Positions 27,438 through 34,946 of a DNA stretch of 64,000 nucleotides are shown here, one piece after another. A program made the translations under genes and the position numbers. How positions within the stretch are numbered: position 1 is the stretch's first letter; every line of letters starts with the position of its first letter. The notes beneath the pieces were generated by a model. The model was not told the origin of the DNA, made no database searches, and saw only the letters and a program-made list of their open reading frames with translations. The DNA is from Lewinellaceae bacterium. GTDB taxonomy: Bacteria > Bacteroidota > Bacteroidia > Chitinophagales > Saprospiraceae. The stretch is from assembly GCA_016716135.1 (NCBI GenBank), contig JADJWX010000023.1, positions 35,029 to 99,028 of the forward strand. Direction: 5' to 3'.

Positions 27438-30131
27438 ATGAACTTCTACCATTTTCCACTGGCCCTGTCTCCCGAACAAGAGGGCGAACTCAAACAAGAC
27501 TACGTCCTGTTTTCCGAAGTCCTGGAAAAACAAGCCATCGTGCCGCCCGACTTCCTTGCGGGACTGGTCGGCCGGCTGCGCGGCGCACTCGATGGGCTGC
27601 AGCTCACCGATTACGAGCGTTTCCGCCAAAACTCGCAAGTGCCGCACAACCTCGTCCACTTCACCCACGACGACCACGCCATCCTCAACCTCCCCTGGCA
27701 GGAAGCCATCGGCGATGCCGGCCACCTCTACTTTTCACGCGGCGCGACGCTGCGCGGAAAAGCCGAACTGCCCGCCTTCAGATCCGCAAGCGACGGTCCG
27801 CTCCGCATCCTGGTGATGGTGGCTGCACCGGAAACCGACGGCGAGTCGGGCCGCCTGCGCTACGAAGACGAGCAACTGCAAATCGCCGAAGCATTCGGCC
27901 CGCTGCTCCGGCACGGCGGCATCGAAATTCACTTCACCGCCGACGGCTCGGAGCAGGCGCTGCGGCAGGCATTCGACGCCCCGCGCTACGACATTTTCCA
28001 TTTCAGCGGCCACAGCGAATACGGCGTGCTCGACTGGATGAACGTCCAGGCCCACGAGGGTTTTCTGCTGCTCGAAGACGAACGCTCCATGCGGCCGCAC
28101 CGTTTTCCCGCCGCCAATTTTGCCGCCCTGCTCAACGAACGCCCGGAAAAAACGCCCGCACTCGTGTTCTTGTCTTCCTGCCAATCGGCACAAGGCGCTT
28201 CGGGCGGCGGTTATTCCGGCGTGACGGGGCGCCTGCTCGAAGCGGGCATACCCGGCGTGGTGGCCATGAGCCATTCGGTCGTGGATGTGTACGCCACCTT
28301 GTTTGCGGCGCAGTTTTACAAACACCTCGCCGAAGGGCTGAGCGTGCCGCTGGCTTTTTCCAGGGCATTGAAAACCAGCCGAAGCGGGAATCCCGATTTG
28401 CAGCTGCCGCCCGAATTTTGGCAAAGCCAAAGCCTCATCCCACAACTTTACCTGACTCAAAATATCGGCGCGCTGGCAACAACAGCAAACAGCGGCAAAC
28501 AACGGCAGGGCAAGTTTTGGCAAACGGGACGGCTGCGCGAAAAACTCCAGAAAATCCACCGCTTCGCCGGGAAGGAAGACAAGGATTTTATCTTCATCGG
28601 GCGGCGGCGCGAGCAAAAGGCCATGCGCCAATACCTCGAAGAAGCCGCGCCGGTGTACCTGCAAGGTCAGGGCGGCATCGGCAAAACTGCCCTCGCCGTG
28701 CACACCGCCGAACGCCTCGTGCTGGCCGACCCCGACGAGGCGCAGGTGTTTATGTTTGATGAAAACAGTTTCCGTATCGGGCAGGTGACCGACGAATTAA
28801 TCGCCTTTTTGCAAAACGAGCAAAAACAGATCCTGCTCGCCCACCAGATCAAAAGCATGGACAAGGCCTGGGAAAAATTCCTCACAGCCTTGCAGGAAGT
28901 CGTCAATAGCAGCCATCCTGTTTTCATTTTCGACAACCTCGAATCCTTCCAGTCGGCTGACGGCGGCGGGGCTTTTTTGCCGGAATTCGACATGGAATGG
29001 GATATCATCAAGACCCTCGCCGAAGTTGGGCTGCCGCTCATTCTGACCGGCCGTTACCCCCTGCCGGAATTACCCGGGCTGCGCACAGTGGAACTCCACG
29101 AACCCACCCGGCCCGACTTTGCCATGAAATGCCGTTACCTCGATATTTCCGAAAAAATACCGCCCGGCGAGGCCGGAAAGCCTGTTTTTAAAACCCTGTT
29201 CCGCAGTTTTGGCGGCAACTACCGCGCCCTCGAATACTTCGACCAACTGTACCGGGAAAAGAAAGAAGCCTTTGGCGAGGTGCTGGAGACGCTGGACGCG
29301 TTCATCGAAAAACACCGCGCCGACCCGAATTTTCCGCTCACCCGCATGAGCGAAAACCTCGTGTTTGAGCGGCTGCTCAGCCTGCTGGATGCCCCCGCCC
29401 GCCGTGCACTGGGGCTGCTGGCGCATTTTCGGCGGCCCGTGCTGCCGCTTGCGGTGGAGATGCAGGACAGTGCCTATTCAGGCGGTGACTCGCGCGATTC
29501 AGGCGGTGACTTGAAGTCACCGCCTGAATATGCCACCCTCACCCACCTAAGCAATCTAACCCTCGCCGAAAAAACCACCGGCCCCAACGGCCACGCCTTC
29601 TTTTACGTGCCCACGCTCACCCGGCTGCTGCTCGAACGCGCCGGCCTGGTAGCCCCGGATTTCTCCGACCAAAAGGCGGGGGAGTATTACGACTATGTGG
29701 TGGAAAATGTGACCAATCTTGTGGCAGACCTGCAAGAAGCCTTTTTCCACTTTCTACAGGCGAAAGACGTGGGAAAAGTGAATAAAACCGGCGAGCGGCT
29801 TACTGATTTTCTGTACAACAACTCCCAATACCAAAATGCCTTGCTGGTGGCCGGGCAGACTCACGAGACTTGTGGTGAGCAGACGGCTGGGGAAGTGCTG
29901 AATCGTTTAGGGCAGATTTTCCACCTTTTTGGAAAAAGCGATGAAGCACTTTTTTTTTTGAAAAAATTAAAAAAGACAAAGAAACAGGCGATAGGGCAGG
30001 CGAGGGCGACCTTAAAACAATATTGGACTGGCATTAGAAAGAGGAGATTACGAAAAAGCCTTGCGATTATGGCAAAGTTTGATGAAATTTGTCAGCAAAT
30101 CGGTGACCGACAGGGTGAAGGGACGACCTGA
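27438..30131 (+). CDS. CHAT protease - STAND NTPase - TPR protein (3' part damaged)
   Basis: A large sensor/effector-type protein. Residues about 110-340 form a CHAT (caspase-like) cysteine protease domain with His192 in FHFSGHSEYG and Cys248 in FLSSCQSAQG, the expected catalytic dyad. A STAND/NB-ARC-like NTPase follows, with Walker A GQGGIGKT at 410-417 and a Walker B-like FIFDN with Asp499. From about 770 helical repeats begin and lead into TPRs that continue, out of frame, to 30965. In-frame palindrome DNA at 29476-29529 is translated as about 18 residues (SGGDSRDSGGDLKSPPEY) between two helical parts. The architecture parallels bacterial immune/cell-death proteins in which ligand sensing by TPRs triggers the protease. 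The end after residue about 835 is disturbed. Confidence 0.85.
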   Translation: MNFYHFPLALSPEQEGELKQDYVLFSEVLEKQAIVPPDFLAGLVGRLRGALDGLQLTDYERFRQNSQVPHNLVHFTHDDHAILNLPWQEAIGDAGHLYFSRGATLRGKAELPAFRSASDGPLRILVMVAAPETDGESGRLRYEDEQLQIAEAFGPLLRHGGIEIHFTADGSEQALRQAFDAPRYDIFHFSGHSEYGVLDWMNVQAHEGFLLLEDERSMRPHRFPAANFAALLNERPEKTPALVFLSSCQSAQGASGGGYSGVTGRLLEAGIPGVVAMSHSVVDVYATLFAAQFYKHLAEGLSVPLAFSRALKTSRSGNPDLQLPPEFWQSQSLIPQLYLTQNIGALATTANSGKQRQGKFWQTGRLREKLQKIHRFAGKEDKDFIFIGRRREQKAMRQYLEEAAPVYLQGQGGIGKTALAVHTAERLVLADPDEAQVFMFDENSFRIGQVTDELIAFLQNEQKQILLAHQIKSMDKAWEKFLTALQEVVNSSHPVFIFDNLESFQSADGGGAFLPEFDMEWDIIKTLAEVGLPLILTGRYPLPELPGLRTVELHEPTRPDFAMKCRYLDISEKIPPGEAGKPVFKTLFRSFGGNYRALEYFDQLYREKKEAFGEVLETLDAFIEKHRADPNFPLTRMSENLVFERLLSLLDAPARRALGLLAHFRRPVLPLAVEMQDSAYSGGDSRDSGGDLKSPPEYATLTHLSNLTLAEKTTGPNGHAFFYVPTLTRLLLERAGLVAPDFSDQKAGEYYDYVVENVTNLVADLQEAFFHFLQAKDVGKVNKTGERLTDFLYNNSQYQNALLVAGQTHETCGEQTAGEVLNRLGQIFHLFGKSDEALFFLKKLKKTKKQAIGQARATLKQYWTGIRKRRLRKSLAIMAKFDEICQQIGDRQGEGTT
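29476..29529. repeat. half unit plus 33-bp palindrome inside the CHAT-STAND gene
   Basis: ATTCAGGCGGTGACT-CGCGC followed by a perfect 33-bp palindrome (29497-29529, core CTTGAAG). The same half-plus-full arrangement occurs at 27331. The frame of the host gene stays open through it. Confidence 0.85.
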
Positions 30132-30360
30132 ACAACCTAGCCACAACCGCCCATGCCAAAGGGGATTACGACACGGCCTTCTAGCAATTTACTCGTGCAA
30201 TGGTAAGAAGGGTGAAAAGAACCTGCATCAGAAATTCGTGACCAAGAGGGGCGACACGGCTACTGGGCAAGTTGAAAATAACGCAGTCAAATCGGTGACA
30301 GGTGGGCGAAAGGCGACTAAACAACTTGAGCACATGGCACAAGCAAGAACATGGCGGAGC
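29950..30360 (+). other. degraded TPR-repeat region
   Basis: Fragments of the 120-bp TPR repeat unit can be recognised here in changing frames (CAGCAAATCGGTGAC at about 30095, ACAACCTAGCCACAACCGCC at about 30130, GACACGGCC at 30171, a weaker copy near 30257), separated by short indels and unalignable stretches. The frame of the CHAT gene ends at 30131 within it, and the next open TPR frame starts at 30351. Either real decay or poor consensus in a tandem repeat would explain this. Confidence 0.6.
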
Positions 30361-30965
30361 AAAGTTTAAAAATCTGTCAGCAAATCGGTGACCGGGCGGG
30401 CGAGGGGACGACCTTGAACAACATCAGCCAAATCTACAAAGCAAGGAGGGAATACGACACGGCCTTGCGCTATCTGGAGCAAAGTTTGAAAATTTGTCAG
30501 CAAATCGGTGACAGAGCGGGTGAAGGGACGACCTTGAACAACCTAGCTACAACCGCCCATGCCAAAGGGGAATACGACACGGCCTTGCGCTACCTGGAGC
30601 AAAGTTTGAAAATTCAGCAGCAAATCGGTGACAGAGCGGGTGAGGGGACGACCTTGAATAACATCAGTCAAATCTACAATGCAAGAGGTGATTACGACAC
30701 GGCCTTGCGCTACTTGGAGCAAAGTTTGAAAATAAGGCAGCAAATCGGTGACACCTACGGTATGGCGATCACTTTGGCCAATATGGGCACAATGCTTTTT
30801 AAACAAAACCGCCCGGAAGAAGCCGTGCCGCTGCTGTGGCAGGCGTACCAGATTTTGCAAAAAATCGGCTCGCCGGATGTGCGGCACCCGGCAGGGTATC
30901 TGGAGGCAATCATAAAACAAATCGGCGAGGCGCGGTTTAAGGAGATCGTGGCGGGTATGCAGTGA
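30351..30965 (+). CDS. TPR segment, probable C-terminal part of the CHAT-STAND protein
   Basis: A 204-residue open frame of tetratricopeptide repeats of the type LNNISQIYxARGxYDTALRYLEQSLKIxQQIGDRAGEG, about 40 residues each; four units can be counted, followed by a final helix pair (VPLLWQAYQILQKIGS). It lacks a start of its own beyond the internal ATG at 30351, and the same repeat type is what CHAT-STAND proteins usually carry, so I regard it as the separated tail of the gene at 27438. Its TGA stop (30963-30965) is provided by the following palindrome (agTGAggcgg). Confidence 0.65.
   Translation: MAEQSLKICQQIGDRAGEGTTLNNISQIYKARREYDTALRYLEQSLKICQQIGDRAGEGTTLNNLATTAHAKGEYDTALRYLEQSLKIQQQIGDRAGEGTTLNNISQIYNARGDYDTALRYLEQSLKIRQQIGDTYGMAITLANMGTMLFKQNRPEEAVPLLWQAYQILQKIGSPDVRHPAGYLEAIIKQIGEARFKEIVAGMQ
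30380..30760 (+). repeat. tandem 120-bp repeats encoding TPRs
   Basis: The marker GACACGGCCTTGCGCTA recurs at 30455, 30575 and 30695, that is at exactly 120-bp spacing, with very few differences between units. Near-identity at DNA level implies recent expansion or homogenisation. Confidence 0.85.
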
Positions 30966-31075
30966 GGCGGTGACTTCGAGTCACCGCCTCACTACGACGG
31001 ACCGCCTCACTACGAGCACGGGCACCGCACTACCAACGCGCGATTCAGGCGGTGACTCGAAGTCACCGCCTGAAA
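30961..31075. repeat. two 33-bp palindromes with spacer between TPR and RAYT genes
   Basis: The palindrome at 30961-30993 has arms AGTGAGGCGGTGACT / AGTCACCGCCTCACT; that at 31043-31075 has arms ATTCAGGCGGTGACT / AGTCACCGCCTGAA. A half unit ACCGCCTCACT lies between at 31001. A further CCGCCTGAA follows at 31079. Confidence 0.85.
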
Positions 31076-31117
31076 ACCGCCGCCTGAAAAAAAAACATCA
31101 AAAAAAAACAGCTCATC

Positions 31118-31783
31118 ATGCACTTCACCCCAGACACAATCTTTCACATCTATAACCAGGGCAACAACCGCCAGCAGGTGTTTTTCCATGCCGATAACTA
31201 TCTGTTTTTTCTGAAAAAAATGCGCGCGCACCTGCTCCCGTATGGCGATTTGTTGTGCTATTGCCTGATGCCGAATCATTTTCATTGGCTGCTGTATGTG
31301 CGGCGGGTGGAGGTGGAGGTGCCGAACCCGAGTGAGGCGGTGACTTCGAGTCACCGCCTCACTGTGCCGCCGGGCGATTCAGGCGGTGATGGACGCGATT
31401 CAGGCGGTGACTTCAAGTCACCGCCTGAATACCGCAGGCGTACCCTCAACGAATCCATTGCCATCCTGCTTCGCTCATACACCCGCGCCATCAATGTGCA
31501 GGAAAACCGCTCCGGTTCTTTGTTTCGCAAAGAGACCAAAGCCAAGGACGGCTGGGAAGATGTTGCTTTGTCCTCAAGTCACCCCAAGTATGGGATGCTC
31601 CTGCAAAATTGGGAATTGTATGGCGCCACCTGCTTTAACTACATCCTCAACAATCCGGTAGAAGCCAACCTTGTTGCGCGCGCAGAAGATTGGCCGTATA
31701 GCGCTGCGCCCGATTTTGCGGGCTTGCGCAAGGGGACTTTGTGCAACCTGGATTTGGCCAGAGAACTTTTGTTTTTGAGGTGA
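31118..31783 (+). CDS. REP-associated tyrosine transposase (RAYT, IS200/Y1 superfamily)
   Basis: A single-strand DNA transposase of the Y1 HUH family, of the RAYT type that mobilises REP/REPIN palindromes. The metal-binding HUH motif is NHFHW with His54 and His56; the catalytic Tyr is probably Tyr121 in LRSYTRAIN, followed by the conserved ENRSGSLFRKETKAK. The usual end NNPVEANLVARAEDWPYSAA is present. About 34 residues (72-105) between HUH and Tyr are translated from palindrome DNA (EAVTSSHRLT and DSGGDFKSPPEY) and have no counterpart in RAYTs I know. All expected motifs are in one frame, so the enzyme may still be active. Palindromes flank it on both sides. Confidence 0.88.
   Translation: MHFTPDTIFHIYNQGNNRQQVFFHADNYLFFLKKMRAHLLPYGDLLCYCLMPNHFHWLLYVRRVEVEVPNPSEAVTSSHRLTVPPGDSGGDGRDSGGDFKSPPEYRRRTLNESIAILLRSYTRAINVQENRSGSLFRKETKAKDGWEDVALSSSHPKYGMLLQNWELYGATCFNYILNNPVEANLVARAEDWPYSAAPDFAGLRKGTLCNLDLARELLFLR
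31331..31430. repeat. palindrome cluster inside the RAYT gene
   Basis: Full 33-bp palindromes at 31331-31363 (arms AGTGAGGCGG / CCGCCTCACT) and 31398-31430 (arms ATTCAGGCGG / CCGCCTGAAT), with a half unit GATTCAGGCGGTGAT at 31376. The transposase frame is open throughout. Confidence 0.88.
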
Positions 31784-31802
31784 ATTTTAGGCGCGCTACG
31801 CT

Positions 31803-31879
31803 ATTGAGGCGGTGACTTGGAGTCACCGCCTCAATGGGAACACGCGATTCAGGCGGTGACTCGAAGTCACCGCCTGAAT
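31803..31879. repeat. two 33-bp palindromes after the RAYT gene
   Basis: 31803-31835 has arms ATTGAGGCGG / CCGCCTCAAT, a third arm type; 31847-31879 has ATTCAGGCGG / CCGCCTGAAT with core CTCGAAG. Eleven bases separate them, and the second begins after the recurring CGCG dinucleotide pair seen before other units. Confidence 0.88.
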
Positions 31880-31908
31880 GCTCTGCTAGAATACAAAACC
31901 ACTACATC

Positions 31909-32334
31909 ATGCCAAAAAAAACACCCGACACCCCGCCCCAACTCCCGACCCGCCCGCCCACGCCGGAAGAAGAAGGCTGGCACGTCTGGCGCCGCGCCGA
32001 CGAGCAGGACACGCCCAAACGGCTGGAAGAAGCGGCCAAATTCTGCACCGGGCTATACGGCATCACCTACGCCATCCTGCTCGGCAGCGACGCCAATGCG
32101 TTGAGATATGCCAATGAAAATACGCTGAAACTTGTCGCGGGCTTATGGTTGGTGTCGCTCGTGGCGGCGTTTGTGGTGATCTTTCCGCTGCCCTGGGTTT
32201 ATCGCTCCGATTCGGCGGCCTCCATTGCGGCCATGCACCGGCGGGTGGTGCGCTTTAAGTACCGCGCCCTGCTGCTCAGCGCGGGACTGTATCTTTTTGC
32301 GCTGGGTGTTTTGACGTGGCTGTATTTTAAATGA
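31909..32334 (+). CDS. small two-helix membrane protein
   Basis: A 141-residue protein of unknown family. The Pro-rich polar N-terminus (about 1-45) is followed by LVAGLWLVSLVAAFVVIFPLPW and LLLSAGLYLFALGVLTWLYF, two transmembrane helices near residues 72-95 and 118-138, with a basic segment between. The frame is open upstream to an ATG at 31834, which would add translated palindrome (DSGGDSKSPPE); I prefer 31909. As the last gene of the CHAT island it could be a membrane effector or an unrelated passenger; the sequence does not decide. Confidence 0.65.
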   Translation: MPKKTPDTPPQLPTRPPTPEEEGWHVWRRADEQDTPKRLEEAAKFCTGLYGITYAILLGSDANALRYANENTLKLVAGLWLVSLVAAFVVIFPLPWVYRSDSAASIAAMHRRVVRFKYRALLLSAGLYLFALGVLTWLYFK

Positions 32335-32350
32335 AGGGTTGCTCCCCAAT

Positions 32351-34216
32351 TCACCGCCCCAAATGCACCAATAACACACTCACATCCGCCGGGCTCACCC
32401 CGGAAATCCGGCTGGCCTGCCCAATGGTGCGCGGTTTTTGCCGGGCGAGTTTGTCGCGGGCTTCGGCGCTGAGTGCCGTCAGTGTGGCGTAGTTGAAATC
32501 TTCGTGCAGGTGCAAATCTTCCAGCCGGCTCATTTTTTCCACCATATCCTGCTCTTTGCGGATATAGCCGTCGTACTTGATGTTTATTTCGGCGAGTTCG
32601 ACAAATTCCTGATCGAAGGGCGTCAAAAACCGCTGCACTTCAGGCAGGGCCTGCGCGAGGCTCCCGATATCCACTTGCGGGCGCAGGAGGATGTTGTGGA
32701 GTTTGAGTTTTTGGTTGATCGGCGCCGAGTCGACGGAAGCCAGGTAGCCGTTCACCTCGTCGGGCGCGACGGATGCATTTTGAAAAAAAGCAGCGATTTC
32801 GGCGGCGGCGTTTTCCTTGATGCGCACGCGCTCCATGCGCTGGTCGGCGCCCTGCATACCCAGGCGGTGGGCAATGGGGGTAAGGCGCAGGTCGGCGTTG
32901 TCTTGCCGCAGCAAAATCCGGTATTCAGCCCGGCTGGTAAACATGCGGTAGGGCTCCTGGGTACCTTTGTTCACCAGGTCGTCGATGAGCACGCCGATGT
33001 AGGCTTCCGAGCGTTTGAGCACCAGGGGCTCCTGCTCTTGTACGGCCAAGGCGGCGTTCAGGCCGGCCATCAGGCCCTGGCAGGCTGCTTCTTCATATCC
33101 GGTGGTACCGTTGATCTGGCCGGCAAAAAACAGGTTTTTGACCAGGTTGGTTTCCAAGGTGACCTGCAGTTGGGTGGGCGGAAAATAGTCGTACTCAATG
33201 GCATAACCCGGGCGAAACATTTTGGCATTCTCCAATCCGGCGATGGCACGCAGGGCTTTGTATTGCACATCTTCCGGCAACGAGGAGGAAAAGCCGTTGA
33301 TGTAAATTTCGCAGGTGTCGCGGCCTTCCGGCTCTACGAAAAGCTGGTGCGACGACTTGTCGCTGAAACGATCAATTTTATCCTCGATACTCGGGCAGTA
33401 CCGCGGCCCGACCCCCTGAATGCGCCCGTTGAACATAGGCGATTGGTCGAAGCCCGTGCGCAGGATATCGTGTACTTTTTGATTGGTGTAGGTGATGTGG
33501 CAGGGCATCTGATCGGTCAGCGGCGGCGTATCCGTGTACGAAAATTTGCCGGCCGGATTGTCGCCGGGTTGAATTTCCATTTTGGAAAAATCGATCGTGC
33601 GCCCGTCGACACGGGGCGGTGTACCGGTTTTCATGCGGCCCGCTTCGAAGCCCAGTTCAACCAGTTGTTCGGTGATGCCGCGGGCAGCGCTTTCGCCGGC
33701 CCGGCCGCCGCCAAACTGTTTTTCTCCAATATGAATAATCCCGTTCAGAAAGGTGCCGTTGGTGAGCACCACGGCTTTGCCCGGAATGTCGAGGCCCATT
33801 CCGGTGCGCACCCCTTGCACCCGGCCGTCTTTGACCACCAGGCCCCGCACCATTTCCTGCCAGAAATCGATATTCGGATGCCCTTCCAGCAATTGCCGCC
33901 ACAACCGGGCAAACTCATTCCGGTCGCTCTGCGCACGCGGGCTCCACATGGCCGGTCCCTTGGATTTGTTCAGCATCCGGAATTGCACCATCGTGTGGTC
34001 GGTCACGATGCCGGAATAGCCGCAAAGGGCGTCCACTTCCCGCACGATCTGGCCCTTGGCTACGCCGCCCATAGCAGGATTACAGCTCATCTGGGCGATG
34101 GTCTGCATGTTCATCGTGGCCAACATGACTTTACAGCCCATGTTGGCTGCAGCCACTGCTGCTTCGCAACCGGCATGGCCGGCACCGACTACTATGACGT
34201 CGTAGGTTGGGAACAT
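32351..34216 (-). CDS. mnmG: tRNA uridine 5-carboxymethylaminomethyl modification enzyme MnmG
   Basis: FAD-dependent subunit that, with MnmE, builds the cmnm5 group on U34 of tRNAs reading NNA/NNG codons. The N-terminus YDVIVVGAGHAGCEAAVAA is the dinucleotide-binding fold. MSCNPAMGGVAKGQIVREVDALCG, here split by position near residues 45-70, and the later RPGYAIEYDYF and GTTGYEEAACQGL segments are characteristic. At 621 residues it has full length, ending in the MnmE-binding helical domain. A housekeeping gene, it borders the CHAT/RAYT island and overlaps nothing; its stop lies 17 bases from the end of the two-helix gene. Confidence 0.96.
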   Translation of the reverse strand: MFPTYDVIVVGAGHAGCEAAVAAANMGCKVMLATMNMQTIAQMSCNPAMGGVAKGQIVREVDALCGYSGIVTDHTMVQFRMLNKSKGPAMWSPRAQSDRNEFARLWRQLLEGHPNIDFWQEMVRGLVVKDGRVQGVRTGMGLDIPGKAVVLTNGTFLNGIIHIGEKQFGGGRAGESAARGITEQLVELGFEAGRMKTGTPPRVDGRTIDFSKMEIQPGDNPAGKFSYTDTPPLTDQMPCHITYTNQKVHDILRTGFDQSPMFNGRIQGVGPRYCPSIEDKIDRFSDKSSHQLFVEPEGRDTCEIYINGFSSSLPEDVQYKALRAIAGLENAKMFRPGYAIEYDYFPPTQLQVTLETNLVKNLFFAGQINGTTGYEEAACQGLMAGLNAALAVQEQEPLVLKRSEAYIGVLIDDLVNKGTQEPYRMFTSRAEYRILLRQDNADLRLTPIAHRLGMQGADQRMERVRIKENAAAEIAAFFQNASVAPDEVNGYLASVDSAPINQKLKLHNILLRPQVDIGSLAQALPEVQRFLTPFDQEFVELAEINIKYDGYIRKEQDMVEKMSRLEDLHLHEDFNYATLTALSAEARDKLARQKPRTIGQASRISGVSPADVSVLLVHLGR

Positions 34217-34238
34217 ATTTTTAGTATGAAATGGGGGG

Positions 34239-34246
34239 CAAAGGTA
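34239..34246 (-). promoter_or_regulatory. candidate -7 promoter element for mnmG
   Basis: Minus-strand TACCTTTG, 22 bases upstream of the mnmG ATG, matches TAnnTTTG. The remaining gap to 34385 holds a weak inverted repeat (AACCGCATA at about 34270 and TATGCGGCTT at about 34316) that may end the lipoprotein transcript. Confidence 0.55.
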
Positions 34247-34385
34247 CGGCTTTTGGGCCTGGAAAAAATAAACCGCATAAAGGCGAACGAAAGGAAGAGC
34301 CGATCGTAAACCTCTATGCGGCTTTAGGTGCTAGGTACAAATGCGGGAAAAGCACTGTTTCCGGCTATTCGCAAACACCAAATTA

Positions 34386-34823
34386 TTAGTTGGTAAACGT
34401 AATCCGGCTCTTAAAGCCCAGAATATCGATCTCTATGACCAGCCTGCTGGAGCTGAGTTCGGTAATTTGGCCTACGAACGAAAAGCCGCTTCCCGGATCC
34501 GATACGGTAAGCGTGCTACCATCGGCACTCAGACTCCAGGAGCCCGTGCTGGTTTGCGGGTCGGCCGGATCGCATTTGGTGGCGCCCTCATCGAAAGTCA
34601 TAGTTTTGTCCGCATTGAACCGCGTGCAGTCGTCTTTATCGCAATCATCGAGCACATCTTCTGTCCATACGTTAGTCGTCGGATCATAGGTTTCCGACTT
34701 AGTATTTTTCCAACAGGAGGCTGCGGTAAGCTTGTCTTCGTTCGACTCATCGTCTTTACAAGCGGTTACGGTAAATGCAGAAACTGCCAAAAGCAGCAGC
34801 AGGGTTTTAATTGAGAACTTCAT
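34386..34823 (-). CDS. lipocalin-like lipoprotein
   Basis: A 145-residue lipoprotein: a hydrophobic leader ends in the lipobox VTAC with Cys22, followed by KDDESNEDKL. The mature part has the pattern of Bacteroidota lipocalin-like domains, with an early WKNTKSE, a middle TMTFDEGATKC, GSWSLSADGSTLTVSD, and a final strand DILGFKSRITFTN. Four cysteines could form disulfides. Ligand and role are unknown. Inner- or outer-membrane location cannot be predicted with certainty; most Bacteroidota lipoproteins end in the outer membrane. Confidence 0.78.
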   Translation of the reverse strand: MKFSIKTLLLLLAVSAFTVTACKDDESNEDKLTAASCWKNTKSETYDPTTNVWTEDVLDDCDKDDCTRFNADKTMTFDEGATKCDPADPQTSTGSWSLSADGSTLTVSDPGSGFSFVGQITELSSSRLVIEIDILGFKSRITFTN

Positions 34824-34861
34824 AAATAAAAAATTAAATAATGTTGGGTGAATAATCGTGG

Positions 34862-34869
34862 CAAAACTA
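34862..34869 (-). promoter_or_regulatory. candidate -7 promoter element for the lipocalin-like lipoprotein
   Basis: Minus-strand TAGTTTTG lies 38 bases upstream of the ATG at 34823 and fits TAnnTTTG. Confidence 0.5.
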
Positions 34870-34946
34870 GGCTTAAAATTCAGGGGTGAAGCGCATCAAT
34901 AAAAATTATATTGTCTGCAGGGCTTTTGTTAACGAGGATAAGGCCT

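Noticed and set aside
27331..31879. Could the repeated 33-bp units be a CRISPR array?
   Set aside because: Units are irregularly spaced, lie inside and around genes, vary in arm sequence, and have no spacers of constant length or nearby cas genes.
31909..32334. Two-helix protein as a gasdermin partner of the CHAT protease
   Set aside because: At 141 residues with two ordinary transmembrane helices it lacks the size and beta-rich pore-forming fold of bacterial gasdermins.
32438..34309. 623-codon plus-strand open frame opposite mnmG
   Set aside because: mnmG is certain on the minus strand; the plus frame is its mirror image without homology.
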